Below, in pieces: positions 7,606-16,833 of a stretch of DNA of 64,000 nucleotides. A model generated the notes under the pieces. The model searched no databases. It was not told where the DNA came from and worked only from the letters and a program-made list of their open reading frames with translations. Each line of letters begins with the position of its first letter. The first letter of the stretch is position 1. This DNA comes from DATAVK01 sp036267755 (GTDB taxonomy: Bacteria; Actinomycetota; Actinomycetes; JAFAQI01). A program made the position numbers and the translations under genes. Location of the stretch: the NCBI GenBank assembly GCA_036267755.1, contig DATAVK010000134.1, forward strand, positions 14,771 to 78,770, written 5' to 3'.

Positions 7606-8820
7606 TCAGTCGACCGAGAGCGGGTAACCCGCGGCGCGCAGCCGTTCGAGCACCCGTTCGCGATGCTCCGCTCCGCGCATCTCCAGCTGGAGGGCGACTT
7701 CGACTTCGTCGAGGTGCAGCGCGCCACCAGTCCGTAGGTGCTCCACGTCGAGGACGTTGGCGCCGGAGGCCGCGAGCTCGCCGAGCAACCGGGCCAGCTC
7801 ACCCGGCCGGTCCGGCACCCGGAGGTGGAACGACAGGTAGCGGCCGGCCGCGATCATGCCGTGACGCAGCACCCGCATCAGGAGCAACGGGTCGATGTTG
7901 CCGCCCGAGAGCACCGCGACCACGGGCGGCTCGAAGTCTTGTGGCCCTTCCATCACGGCGGCAACCGACGCGGCGCCGGCCGGTTCGACGACGAGCTTGG
8001 CGCGCTCGAGGCAGAGCAGCAGCGCGCGGGCTAAGGCGTCCTCATCGACCGCGACAACGTCGGCCGCGTGCTGACGCACCAGCTCATAGGTCAGCCTCCC
8101 TGGGCTGCCGACCGCGATCCCGTCCGCCATCGTCGCCATCGACTCGAGCCGCACCGGCCGACCGGCGGCGAGCGAGGGCGGGAAGCTCGCCGCGCCGGCA
8201 GCCTGGACCCCGACGATCCGGACCTCGGGACGCAACGCCTTGACCGCAACACAAATCCCGGCCAGCAGGCCGCCGCCACCGGTGCCGACAACGATGGTGC
8301 GGACGTCGGGGCACTGCTCGAGGATCTCGAGACCGACGGTCCCCTGGCCGGCCACGACGTCGGGATGGTCGAAGGGATGGATGAGTACGGCGCCCGTGCG
8401 CTCAGCGTGCTCCGAGGCGGCGACGAGCGCCTCGTCGACGGTGATGCCCGCGAACCGCACGTCCGCGCCGTAGGACCGGGTCGCGGCGATCTTCGGGATC
8501 GGTGCGCCCTCTGGCATGTAGACCACGGCGTCGGTCCCGAGCAGGGACGCGGCCAGCGCGACTCCCTGGGCGTGGTTGCCGGCGCTCGCAGCGACGACCC
8601 CGTTGCGGCGTTCGGCCGGGGATAGCCGGGAGATCCGCACATAGGCACCGCGCAGCTTGAACGATCCGGCGCGCTGCTGGTTCTCACACTTCAGCCAGAC
8701 CGGGCCCCCGACCAGTTGCGAGAGCGGCCGCGACGGCTGCATAGGGGTACGTCGGACGACGTCACGCAACAGGTCCTGGGCCGCCTCGACGTCACTGAGC
8801 TGCACCGGGTCAGTCTGCAC
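7606..8820 (-). CDS. ilvA: Threonine dehydratase with ACT domain
   Basis: PLP enzyme deaminating L-threonine to 2-oxobutanoate, 404 aa from GTG 8820. The PLP lysine lies in QRAGSFKLRGAY (K near residue 55), with SAGNHAQGVA and the phosphate-binding loop GTGGGGLLAG. The last 75 residues form an ACT domain (FHLRVPDRPGELARLLGEL), as in the short IlvA/TdcB-like forms of actinobacteria. An in-frame TTG farther up (8865) would overlap the kinase gene by 56 bases; GTG 8820 gives an 11-base overlap and is preferred. It is the third gene of a FIST–ROK–ilvA operon. Could serve isoleucine synthesis or threonine breakdown. Confidence 0.9.
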   Translation of the reverse strand: MQTDPVQLSDVEAAQDLLRDVVRRTPMQPSRPLSQLVGGPVWLKCENQQRAGSFKLRGAYVRISRLSPAERRNGVVAASAGNHAQGVALAASLLGTDAVVYMPEGAPIPKIAATRSYGADVRFAGITVDEALVAASEHAERTGAVLIHPFDHPDVVAGQGTVGLEILEQCPDVRTIVVGTGGGGLLAGICVAVKALRPEVRIVGVQAAGAASFPPSLAAGRPVRLESMATMADGIAVGSPGRLTYELVRQHAADVVAVDEDALARALLLCLERAKLVVEPAGAASVAAVMEGPQDFEPPVVAVLSGGNIDPLLLMRVLRHGMIAAGRYLSFHLRVPDRPGELARLLGELAASGANVLDVEHLRTGGALHLDEVEVALQLEMRGAEHRERVLERLRAAGYPLSVD

Positions 8821-9754
8821 CGTGCTCCCAGTACGTCTTGCCGGCCAGGACCAGGGCCGCCGCACCGATCAGTCCGGCTTCGGCGCCGTTCTCGGCCGGG
8901 ACGATCCCGCACCGGCGGGCGAAGTCCAACCGGGCGTGACGGCGGAATGACTCCCGCGCTGGGCCGAGCAGCAGGTCACCCGCGCCCGCCAGGCCACCCC
9001 CGATGACCGCGACCTCGAGCTCGAGCAGTGACGTGGCACCGGCCAGCGCGATGCCCAGCGCGTCCCCGGCTCGGGCAAAGGCGGCTCGGGCGACCTGGTC
9101 ACCGGCGCGCGCTGACTCGGCGAGGGCCTTGCCATCCGCGGTCGCACCCGCGGGCGGCGACCAGCCGTGCTGCTTCGCCCAGCCGACCACCGCGGGGCCA
9201 CGCGCCACGGCCTCCAGGCAGCCGCGGGCACCGCAGCCGCACACCGGGCCGTCGGGCTCGACCACGAGGTGCCCGAGGTGCCCGGCGTTGCCGCTCGCCC
9301 CGTTGACGATGCGGCCGCCCAACAGCACGCCACCACCGACGCCGGTCGACACCACGACGCCGAGCGCAGCGTCCGTGCCACGGGCAGCGCCCTGCCAGTG
9401 CTCACCTGCGAGCATGGCGACGGCGTCATTGTGGATCCGGACAGTCGCGTCGGGGAACCGCTCGAGGAGCCTGGCCCGCAACGGGAAGTCGCGCCAGGCC
9501 GGCAGGTTGATCGGCGAGACGACACCAGCAGGCCACAGCATCGGGCCACCGCAGCCCACCCCGACGGCGGTCGGCGACTGGCCTCCCACCACGTCGTCGA
9601 GCAGGGTGCGCACGGTCTGCCACAGCTCGTCTCCGCGGTTCGCCCCGGTTGGGTCGGTCGGGACCTCGCGGCGACCGGTGACGGCTCCGGAGTCATCGAC
9701 CCATGCGGCGGCGAGCTTCGTGCCACCCACATCCAGCGCCAGAGCTCGTGTCAT
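8810..9754 (-). CDS. ROK-family sugar kinase, probably glucokinase
   Basis: 314-residue ROK kinase (repressor, ORF, kinase family). It starts with the ATP-binding motif LALDVGGTKLAAA, carries the catalytic-loop aspartate in RIHNDAVAMLAGEH, and has the ROK zinc motif CGCGARGCLEA (about residues 171–181). There is no N-terminal DNA-binding domain, so it is a kinase rather than a repressor. Glucose is the commonest substrate in actinobacteria, but N-acetylmannosamine or other hexoses are possible. ATG 9754 overlaps the FIST gene stop by four bases (ATGA), which indicates coupled translation. Confidence 0.88.
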   Translation of the reverse strand: MTRALALDVGGTKLAAAWVDDSGAVTGRREVPTDPTGANRGDELWQTVRTLLDDVVGGQSPTAVGVGCGGPMLWPAGVVSPINLPAWRDFPLRARLLERFPDATVRIHNDAVAMLAGEHWQGAARGTDAALGVVVSTGVGGGVLLGGRIVNGASGNAGHLGHLVVEPDGPVCGCGARGCLEAVARGPAVVGWAKQHGWSPPAGATADGKALAESARAGDQVARAAFARAGDALGIALAGATSLLELEVAVIGGGLAGAGDLLLGPARESFRRHARLDFARRCGIVPAENGAEAGLIGAAALVLAGKTYWEHGAD

Positions 9755-10929
9755 CCGGCGGCCGAGGAGCCGAAGACCAGCATTGACGCGGTGAACGCAT
9801 GCACGAAGTTGCTGCCACCGACGGGGCCGATCTCGCCAGCCGCGAAACAGCCGGCCACCCCGGACGCGACCAGCTCCGCCCGAATGACGCCGGGATCGTG
9901 GTCCGCCGTACCGAACAGCGCTGCTCCTCGTCCGTTGCAGGAGAACAGTACGGCGCCCTCGACGTCACCGCGGCCGCTGCTCGCGAAGCGCCGCAAGCTG
10001 TCCCGCAGGTCGGTGTCAGCGGCCGCCGCGTCGCGCACCTGGAACCGCACCGTGCTCCCCACGTCCAGCAGATCCGACACCACCAGCGCCTCCCGGTCGC
10101 GGTCGACGCCGGCGATCCCACGGATCAGGAAGTCACCCTGGCTGTGCTCGTCGACGTACTCGTCGCGCGCGACCCCTAGCTGCAGACCCTCGGACGCCAG
10201 GGCCTGCTCGTCCGGCGGAAGCGTCTTGAGGATCTCCTGGGTCTTGCGCAGCGCCGGCATGCCGGCCAGCTCGAGGACGAGATTGCCGTCGGCCGCGGTC
10301 ACCGTCATCGCCGGGCCGACCGGTCGGCAGCCCTGACTGACCAGCGCTCGCATGCCGACGCCGCCCCCGAGGACGACACCCACCGCGCCCCGGTCGACGA
10401 CGCGGCCGTCGAGCAGCAGCCGGGTCGAGCCCCGCCCGGCGGTGCCGACCGCCATCCCGCCGACGATCGGCAGCGGCCGACCGGGCTGGTGGTTCGTCTG
10501 GGTGACGAAGGAGTCCGTCGGGAACGACCATCCGTCGGCGAGCAGCAGCATCACCCCGTCGGAGTGCACCCGCTCGGGCAGGCCAACCACGGCTACGCCG
10601 CCGTCAGTGGGGATTGCCTCCAGCGCGAAGCCGCGGACCCGCAGGTCGGGGACGGCCGCGCACCAGACGCTGACTGCCGTCTCGGTCTCCACTCCGCGAC
10701 CATCCGCGATGACACCTGGCGCGGTGCAGCCGATCACGCTCGTCGCGCCGGTCAGCTCCGACGCCCGCTGCAACGCGTTTGCGGCGGCGTCGGCCTCGCC
10801 GCCACTGACGAACACGGCGGCGAGGGTGGGAATGACGCCATCCAGCGGGGCCGTCGCGAGGCGCGTCGCGCGTTCGGCGGCGACGACGAGATCGGCGTCG
10901 ACCGCCAACCCGTCACCGAATCGCACCAT
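9751..10929 (-). CDS. FIST N + FIST C domain sensory protein
   Basis: 392-residue protein with an N-terminal FIST domain (F-box and intracellular signal transduction), seen in ATSVIGCTAPGVIADGRGVE and GGMAVGTAGRGSTRL, followed by a FIST_C domain (VLFSCNGRGAALFG, GCFAAGEIGPVGGSNFVHAF). FIST proteins are thought to bind small ligands such as amino acids and signal to partners. No kinase or receiver domain is attached. A longer reading frame upstream (to 11904) is antisense to the AAA+ gene and is ignored. First gene of an operon with a ROK kinase and threonine dehydratase, an unusual company. ATG 10929 sits right behind GGAGGA; GTG 10926 is an alternative. Confidence 0.82.
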   Translation of the reverse strand: MVRFGDGLAVDADLVVAAERATRLATAPLDGVIPTLAAVFVSGGEADAAANALQRASELTGATSVIGCTAPGVIADGRGVETETAVSVWCAAVPDLRVRGFALEAIPTDGGVAVVGLPERVHSDGVMLLLADGWSFPTDSFVTQTNHQPGRPLPIVGGMAVGTAGRGSTRLLLDGRVVDRGAVGVVLGGGVGMRALVSQGCRPVGPAMTVTAADGNLVLELAGMPALRKTQEILKTLPPDEQALASEGLQLGVARDEYVDEHSQGDFLIRGIAGVDRDREALVVSDLLDVGSTVRFQVRDAAAADTDLRDSLRRFASSGRGDVEGAVLFSCNGRGAALFGTADHDPGVIRAELVASGVAGCFAAGEIGPVGGSNFVHAFTASMLVFGSSAAG

Positions 10930-11007
10930 TCCTCCATCCTGCCCGCCCGCGCGTCCTCGCCGTACCGCCAATGGGTACCCGGTCGACACCGGACGTAGCG
11001 TGAAGTA

Positions 11008-12441
11008 GTGACTGCACCAACACCCGCTCCCTCCCACCTCCCAGCCACCGTCGGAGAGCTCCGCGCATCCGGACACCGCTATCGCAGCGTGAAGGCCGAG
11101 CTCCGCGACAACCTGCTGGCCCGGATGGCCGCCGGGGCCGACCGCTTCCCCGGCATCATCGGCTTCGACGAGACCGTCCTGCCGCAGGTCGAGCGCGCGA
11201 TCCTCGCGGGCCACGACATCGTCCTGCTCGGCGAACGCGGTCAGGGCAAGACCCGGCTGATCCGTACCCTCGTCCAGCTGCTCGACGAGTGGACACCGGT
11301 GGTCGCCGGTTGTGAGATCAACGACCATCCGTACGCGCCGACCTGCACCAGATGTCGCCTGCTCGCGACCGAACAGGGTGACGCGCTGGCCGTGAGCTGG
11401 AAGCCCCGTGACGAGAGGTACGCCGAGAAACTGGCGACACCAGACGTCTCGGTCGGTGACCTGATCGGCGACGTCGACCCCATCAAGGTGGCGCAGGGGC
11501 GAGCCCTGGGTGACCCCGAGACGGTGCACTACGGCCTGGTGCCGCGCACCAACCGAGGGATCGTCGCCATCAACGAGCTCCCCGACCTCGCGGAGCGGAT
11601 CCAGGTGGCACTGCTCAACGTCCTGGAGGAGCGCGACATCCAGGTCCGCGGCTACACGCTGCGGCTGCCGCTCGACCTGCTGCTGGTGGTGTCGGCCAAT
11701 CCGGAGGACTACACGAACCGGGGCCGGATCATCACGCCGCTGAAGGACCGCTTCGGCGCCGAGGTCCGCACCCACTACCCGATCGAGCTCGAGGACGAGC
11801 TGCGAGTCGTGCGCCAGGAAGCGCTGGTGAACTGGGGCGACGACGCGGTGTCGGCGGCGCTGCCGGACCACCTGGTCGAGGTCGTCGCGCGGTTCACCCG
11901 CCATGTTCGGGAGTCACCCGCGGTCGACCAGCGCTCCGGCGTCTCGGCCCGCTTCGCCGTCGCCGCGGCGGAGACCATCGCCGCGTCCGCCGTCCGACGC
12001 CAGGCGCTCACCGGCGAAGAGGTCGCCGTGGCTCGGGTCGCGGACCTGCCGACGATCGTCCCGGCGATCCAGGGCAAGGTCGAGTTCGAGGCGTCCGAGG
12101 AGGGACGTGAGGCCGACGTACTCGAGCACCTGCTGCGGCGCGCGGTTGCCGACACCTTCCGGTCGCGGCTCGGCGGCGTCGACCTGAATCCGCTGGTCGA
12201 GATCTTCGCTGAAGGCGCGACCGTGGAGACCGGCGAGCTGGTGCCCGCCACCGACCTGCTGACCAGCCTCGGCACCGTGCCCGGCCTCGGCCGGATCCTC
12301 ACGGCGCTGGGGATCGACGAGGGAGCCGAGACGCCCGGCCTCGCCGCCGCGGGGTTGGAGTTCGCCCTCGAAGGGCTGTACCTGTTGCGGCGGTTGTCCA
12401 AGGACTCGCTCGACGACCGGTCGGTGTACGGCGCGCGATGA
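11008..12441 (+). CDS. AAA+ ATPase, magnesium-chelatase subunit I-like
   Basis: 477-residue AAA+ protein of the MoxR/ChlI group. Walker A is GERGQGKTRLI (about residues 74–84), Walker B region GIVAINELPDL, sensor 1 VVSANPEDYTN and the arginine-finger region LKDRFGAEVRTHYP. Such ATPases pair with von Willebrand A proteins to remodel or insert metal into client complexes; the client is unknown. No other chlorophyll or cobalamin genes are near, so true magnesium chelatase is unlikely. Its stop overlaps the ATG of the VWA partner by four bases. GTG start at 11008, divergent from the FIST gene. Confidence 0.88.
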   Translation: MTAPTPAPSHLPATVGELRASGHRYRSVKAELRDNLLARMAAGADRFPGIIGFDETVLPQVERAILAGHDIVLLGERGQGKTRLIRTLVQLLDEWTPVVAGCEINDHPYAPTCTRCRLLATEQGDALAVSWKPRDERYAEKLATPDVSVGDLIGDVDPIKVAQGRALGDPETVHYGLVPRTNRGIVAINELPDLAERIQVALLNVLEERDIQVRGYTLRLPLDLLLVVSANPEDYTNRGRIITPLKDRFGAEVRTHYPIELEDELRVVRQEALVNWGDDAVSAALPDHLVEVVARFTRHVRESPAVDQRSGVSARFAVAAAETIAASAVRRQALTGEEVAVARVADLPTIVPAIQGKVEFEASEEGREADVLEHLLRRAVADTFRSRLGGVDLNPLVEIFAEGATVETGELVPATDLLTSLGTVPGLGRILTALGIDEGAETPGLAAAGLEFALEGLYLLRRLSKDSLDDRSVYGAR

Positions 12442-14390
12442 GACGAGCCAGGTACGGCGAATGGCATGGCGGCGACGACCCGTTGGCTCCGCCGTACGAC
12501 CTGTCGGGTGCACTGGACGACATCGGCGACGCGGTGCTCGACGGGCTCACCCCGGCCGAGGCGTTGCAGCAGCTGCGGCGACAGGGGCTGGCGGGTCGAC
12601 GCGGCCTCGACGACCTGCTGCGACAGGTCCGGGACCGCGCCCGCAAGGCCCGGCAAGCGGGTCGGCTGGACGGCACCCTCGAGCAGGTCCGTGAGCTGCT
12701 CGACCAGGCCATCGACGCCGAGCGACGGGAGCTGTTCCCGAACCCCAGCGACGACGCCCGGCTCGCCGAGGCGGAGCTTGACGCGCTCCCGCGGGAGACC
12801 GCGCGAGCCGTCCGCGAGCTCTCGACGTACAACTGGCAGTCCGGCGAGGCCCGGCAGGCCTACGAGCAGATTCAGGACCTGTTGCGTCGCGAGGTGCTCG
12901 ACAGCCAGTTCAAGGGGATGAAGGACGCGCTGCAGAACGGCGATCCCGAGTCTCAGCAACGAGTTGCCGACATGATGCAGGCGCTCAACGACATGCTCGA
13001 CGCCGATGCGCGTGGTGAGGACACCACCCCGGCGTTCGAGGAGTTCATGGGCAACTACGGCGACTTCTTCCCCGACAACCCGAAGAACCTCGAGGAGCTC
13101 GTCGACTCGCTCGCCCGGCGGGCCGCGGCGGCGCAGCGGTTGATGAACTCGCTGTCTCCCGAGCAGCAGGCGGAGCTCGCCGGTCTGATGCAGCAGGCGA
13201 TGCAGGACAGCGGCCTGGCCGAACAGATGGCGCGACTGTCCGACCAGCTGCGCGCCCGGCGACCGGAGCTGGACTGGCAGGGACGGCAACGGATGCGCGG
13301 CGAGACCCCGTTGGGGCTCGGCGATGCCACGACCGCCCTCGAGGAGTCCGCGGACCTCGCCGAGCTCGAAGCGATGCTCGGCCAGGACTACCCCGGCGCC
13401 TCCATCGAGGACGTCGACCCGGAGCTGGTCGAACGCGCTCTGGGCCGTGCCGCCGTCGACGACCTCGACGCGCTGCGTCGGGTCGAGCGCGAGCTGCAGG
13501 AGCAGGGGTACCTGAACCGGACCGACGGCGAGCTGACCCTGACCCCGAAGGGGATGCGGCGGCTGGGCGACTCGGCGCTCCGCCGGATCTTCACGACGTT
13601 GCACGCCCACGGTCGCGGTGACCACGACATGCGCGATGCCGGCGCCGCTGGCGACCCGACCGGGCAGACGAGGGCCTGGGAGTTCGGCGACGAGCAGCCG
13701 TTCGACGTCGTCCGGACTGTGCGCAACGCCGTACTGCGCTCGGGGGCTGGTACGCCGGTGCAGATCGACGTCGAGGACTTCGAGGTGGTCGAGACCGAGC
13801 GCCGGTCCGGGGCGGCAGTCGCCCTGCTCGTCGACCTGTCGTACTCGATGGCGTTGCGGGGAACGTGGGCGGCCGCGAAGTCGACGGCGCTCGCGTTGCA
13901 CTCCCTCGTGACGACCCGCTATCCGCAGGACGCCATCGAGGTCATCGGATTCTCGCGCTACGCGCGCGTCCTCCAGCCGGCGGAGCTGCCGTCGCTGAGC
14001 TGGGACATGGTGCAGGGCACGAACCTGCAGCACGCGTTGATGTTGGCGTCGCGCCATCTCGCCCACCACCCGGACGCCGAGCCAGTCGTCATGGTCGTGA
14101 CCGACGGCGAGCCGACTGCCCATCTGCTGCCCGACGGCAGCGCGTGGTTCGACTGGCCGACCCACCCCGAGACGACGGCCGCGACGATGGCCGAGGTCGA
14201 GCGGGTTACCCGTCGCGGCGCGACGATCAACGTGTTCATGCTCGACGACGAGCCCGGGCTGGTCCGCTTCGTGGAGTCGATGGCGGCACGCAACGGCGGC
14301 CGGGTGTTCTCGCCCGATGCCTCTCGGCTGGGCGAGTATGTCGTCAGTGACTACATCCGGGCACGACGAGGGCGCCGCGCCCGAGTCTGA
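12438..14390 (+). CDS. VWA-domain protein, partner of the AAA+ ATPase
   Basis: 650-residue protein with a long N-terminal helical part rich in Gln, Glu and Arg and a C-terminal von Willebrand factor A domain. The MIDAS metal site is intact: LLVDLSYSMALRG (DxSxS, near residue 460), GTNLQHAL for the threonine and VVTDGEPT for the last aspartate. Translationally coupled to the upstream AAA+ gene (ATGA overlap), the classic MoxR–VWA pair thought to act as a metal-dependent chaperone. The following MFS gene overlaps its 3′ end. Confidence 0.85.
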   Translation: MRRARYGEWHGGDDPLAPPYDLSGALDDIGDAVLDGLTPAEALQQLRRQGLAGRRGLDDLLRQVRDRARKARQAGRLDGTLEQVRELLDQAIDAERRELFPNPSDDARLAEAELDALPRETARAVRELSTYNWQSGEARQAYEQIQDLLRREVLDSQFKGMKDALQNGDPESQQRVADMMQALNDMLDADARGEDTTPAFEEFMGNYGDFFPDNPKNLEELVDSLARRAAAAQRLMNSLSPEQQAELAGLMQQAMQDSGLAEQMARLSDQLRARRPELDWQGRQRMRGETPLGLGDATTALEESADLAELEAMLGQDYPGASIEDVDPELVERALGRAAVDDLDALRRVERELQEQGYLNRTDGELTLTPKGMRRLGDSALRRIFTTLHAHGRGDHDMRDAGAAGDPTGQTRAWEFGDEQPFDVVRTVRNAVLRSGAGTPVQIDVEDFEVVETERRSGAAVALLVDLSYSMALRGTWAAAKSTALALHSLVTTRYPQDAIEVIGFSRYARVLQPAELPSLSWDMVQGTNLQHALMLASRHLAHHPDAEPVVMVVTDGEPTAHLLPDGSAWFDWPTHPETTAATMAEVERVTRRGATINVFMLDDEPGLVRFVESMAARNGGRVFSPDASRLGEYVVSDYIRARRGRRARV

Positions 14391-15621
14391 GACTCCAAGC
14401 CCGACCGCTTCGCTGCGCCTCCCGCGCGAGGTGCGGGTGCTCGTGGTCGTGGCGTTCTTCGTCGCGCTCGGATTCGGGATCGTCGCGCCCGCCCTGCCGG
14501 TCTTCGCCCGCGACTTCGGAGTTGGCCGCGCCGCGGCGGGCGCGGTGATCAGCGCGTTCGCCGTGATGCGGATCGGGTTCGCGCTTCCAGCCGGGCGGCT
14601 CGTTGACCGGCTCGGCGAGCGGTTGGTCCTGGCGATCGGGATCGGGATCGTCGCCGTCAGCAGCGCCCTCGCCGGTCTGGCCGGCAGCTATTGGCAGCTC
14701 GTGGTGCTGCGGGGCATCGGGGGTGTCGGTTCCGCGATGTTCTCGATCGCAGCGATGAGCCTGCTCGTCCGGATGGTCCCGTCCGCCACTCGCGGCCGAG
14801 CGGTCGGGTTGTGGCAGGGCGGCTTCCTGCTCGGCGGCATCACCGGTCCGGCGTTGGGCGGCGTGGTGACCGGCATCTCGATCCGGCTTCCGTTCTTCCT
14901 GTACGCCGGAACCCTCACCGTCGCCGGCACCGTGGCTCTGGTGGCGTTGCGGGCAACGCCACTCGCTGATCGCGGTGACCCGGCCACGCGGTCGCGCACC
15001 ACCCTCGGGAGCGCGTTGCGGGATCCGGCGTACCGGGCTGCCTTGGCGGCGAACTTCGCCGACTCGTGGGGTGCGATCGGGATCCGGTCGGCGCTGGTGC
15101 CGTTGTTCGTCCACGACGTGCTGCACCGCTCGGTGGCATGGACCGGGATCGGGTTCCTCATCGTTTCGGCGGTGAACGCGGCGACGCTGTGGCCCGCCGC
15201 GCGCTACGCCGACCGGGTCGGGCGGCGGCCGCTCCTGATCGTCGGTACGGCGACCAGCGGTCTCGGCATCGCGATGCTCGCGATCTCTCCCACCCTCGGC
15301 GGCTACCTCGCGGGCCTGGCGCTACTCGGACTCGGCTCCGGCATGCTCGACGTCGCACCGGCTGCAGTCGTCGGCGACATCGTCGACGGCCGAGGCGGAC
15401 CGGTGTTCGCCGCGTACGCCATGTCCGCCGACCTCGGCACCGTCTTCGGCCCGGTGGTGGCCGGTCGGATCGCCGACGTGTCGTACTCGGCGGCGTTCCT
15501 CGCCACGACCGGCATCCTGCTCGCGGCGTCTGTCCTTGGGGCGCTGTCACCGGAGACCAGAGGCCGGGTGCACCACGCGGAGCCGCTCGCGGCCGAGCCG
15601 GCAACAACCGGCCTCGGGTAG
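14338..15621 (+). CDS. MFS transporter, 12-helix DHA1 type
   Basis: 427-residue permease with twelve hydrophobic segments. The first cytoplasmic loop has GRLVDRLGERLVLAIG (motif A), followed by LRGIGGVGSAMF; the second half repeats the pattern with ARYADRVGRRPLLIVG. It belongs to the drug/sugar efflux-like DHA1 group, with substrate unknown. Start chosen at ATG 14338, which overlaps the VWA gene by 53 bases; GTG 14347 is a possible alternative and an ATG at 14317 would overlap even more. The overlap suggests one operon with the AAA+/VWA pair. It converges on metB with a small hairpin between. Confidence 0.82.
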   Translation: MSSVTTSGHDEGAAPESETPSPTASLRLPREVRVLVVVAFFVALGFGIVAPALPVFARDFGVGRAAAGAVISAFAVMRIGFALPAGRLVDRLGERLVLAIGIGIVAVSSALAGLAGSYWQLVVLRGIGGVGSAMFSIAAMSLLVRMVPSATRGRAVGLWQGGFLLGGITGPALGGVVTGISIRLPFFLYAGTLTVAGTVALVALRATPLADRGDPATRSRTTLGSALRDPAYRAALAANFADSWGAIGIRSALVPLFVHDVLHRSVAWTGIGFLIVSAVNAATLWPAARYADRVGRRPLLIVGTATSGLGIAMLAISPTLGGYLAGLALLGLGSGMLDVAPAAVVGDIVDGRGGPVFAAYAMSADLGTVFGPVVAGRIADVSYSAAFLATTGILLAASVLGALSPETRGRVHHAEPLAAEPATTGLG

Positions 15622-15628
15622 TCCCGAG
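15613..15628. terminator. Hairpin between convergent MFS and metB
   Basis: CTCGGG and CCCGAG pair perfectly around a TAGT loop. It covers the stop codon of the MFS gene and lies next to the metB stop. A GC-rich stem without a U-tract is common at actinobacterial 3′ ends and would serve both strands. Confidence 0.5.
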
Positions 15629-15630
15629 CG

Positions 15631-16764
15631 CTACCTGGTGAGCGCTTGCCGGAGATCGGCGATCAGGTCGGCGGCCGACTCGATGCCGACCGACAGCCGG
15701 ACCAGGTCGGGCGCGACCTCGAGCGCGGTGTCGGCGACGCTGGCGTGGGTCATCCGGCCGGGGTGCTCGATCAGCGACTCGACGCCGCCGAGCGACTCGG
15801 CCAGGATGAACAGCCGGGTACGACGGCAGATATCCAGTGCGTGCTCCTCGCCGCCGGCCGCGTGGAACGACACCATTCCGCCGTACCTCGTCATCTGCCG
15901 GGCCGCGACCTTGTCGGTGTCGGGGTAGCGAACCGCCGCGACGTCATCGTGCTGGCGGAGCATGGCGACCACTCGCTCGGCGTTGTCGCAGTGCCGGTCC
16001 ATCCGGACGCCGAGCGTCTTGATGCCCCGCAACGACAGCCAGGCATCGAAGGCGCCGGCGATGCTGCCGATGGCGTTCTGGTGGAACGCGAGCTCGTCGC
16101 CGAGCTCGGCATCCCGGGCGATCAGGGCGCCGCCGACGACGTCGCTGTGGCCGCCGAGGTACTTCGTCGTCGAGTGGACGACCACGTCGGCGTCGAGGGC
16201 GAGCGGCTGCTGCAGGTACGGCGAGGCGAATGTGTTGTCCACGACGAGGCGGGCACCGGCCTCGTGCGCGATCCCTGCCAACGCGGCGATGTCGACGACC
16301 GCGAGCAGCGGGTTGGTGGGCGTCTCGCACCAGATCAGCCGGGTGGTGTCACGGACGGCTGCCCGCACCGCCTCCAGATCCTGCTGGGCGACGGCGGTGA
16401 ACGTGATGCCCCAGCGGTCGAGCACCTTGGCGAACAGCCGGAAGGTCCCGCCGTACGCATCGCCCGGGATGACGACATGGTCGCCCGGTCGGCACGTCGT
16501 ACGAAGCAGGGTGTCCTCGGCGGCAAGTCCGCTGGCGAACGCGAGGCCCCGGGCGCCGCCTTCCAGCGACGCGAGACAGGTCTCGAGCGCCTTACGGGTC
16601 GGGTTGGCGCTGCGGCTGTACTCGTATCCGCCGCGCAGGCCGCCGACCCCGTCCTGCGCGAAGGTCGAGCTGAGCACCAGCGGCGTCACCACGGCACCGG
16701 TGGTCGGGTCGGGCTCTTGCCCCGCGTGGATCGCCCTGGTCTCGAACCCATCCTGTTCGGTCAC
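15631..16764 (-). CDS. metB: Cystathionine gamma-synthase
   Basis: PLP enzyme of the Cys/Met metabolism family, 377 aa. It joins an activated homoserine with cysteine to cystathionine, or works in the reverse path as gamma-lyase. The family signature is clear: SRSANPTRKALE, the PLP-phosphate binding YGGTFRLF, and the Schiff-base lysine in VVHSTTKYLGGHSDV (near residue 199). The end AESLGGVESLIEHPGRMTH is typical of MetB. GTG start at 16764. It follows cbs on the same strand, 69 bases apart, so the pair forms a transsulfuration unit; the same pair is found in mycobacteria. Confidence 0.92.
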   Translation of the reverse strand: MTEQDGFETRAIHAGQEPDPTTGAVVTPLVLSSTFAQDGVGGLRGGYEYSRSANPTRKALETCLASLEGGARGLAFASGLAAEDTLLRTTCRPGDHVVIPGDAYGGTFRLFAKVLDRWGITFTAVAQQDLEAVRAAVRDTTRLIWCETPTNPLLAVVDIAALAGIAHEAGARLVVDNTFASPYLQQPLALDADVVVHSTTKYLGGHSDVVGGALIARDAELGDELAFHQNAIGSIAGAFDAWLSLRGIKTLGVRMDRHCDNAERVVAMLRQHDDVAAVRYPDTDKVAARQMTRYGGMVSFHAAGGEEHALDICRRTRLFILAESLGGVESLIEHPGRMTHASVADTALEVAPDLVRLSVGIESAADLIADLRQALTR

Positions 16765-16786
16765 AAGACCACGGTAGCCATCAACC

Positions 16787-16829
16787 TGTCAGGCCTGTCG
16801 GCCCAAGTGGCCGCGCGCGCGTCCTGACA
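16787..16829 (-). promoter_or_regulatory. Long inverted repeat between cbs and metB
   Basis: TGTCAGG (16787–16793) and CCTGACA (16823–16829) form a 7-base stem around a GC-rich loop that contains its own GGCC…GGCC pair. It fills most of the 69-base gap between the cbs stop and metB start. It could be a partial terminator or attenuator that sets the metB level relative to cbs. It shows no known riboswitch layout. Confidence 0.35.
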
Positions 16830-16833
16830 AGTG

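Noticed and set aside
10930..11904. N-terminal extension of the FIST protein to 717 residues
   Set aside because: The extra 325 codons are antisense to the AAA+ ATPase gene; ATG 10929 gives a normal FIST_N–FIST_C protein.
11775..14165. Long open frame (about 796 codons) on the minus strand across the AAA+ and VWA genes
   Set aside because: It is antisense to two genes with clear motifs and shows the Arg/Val/Gly-rich composition typical of a GC-rich shadow frame; no ribosome site or domain.
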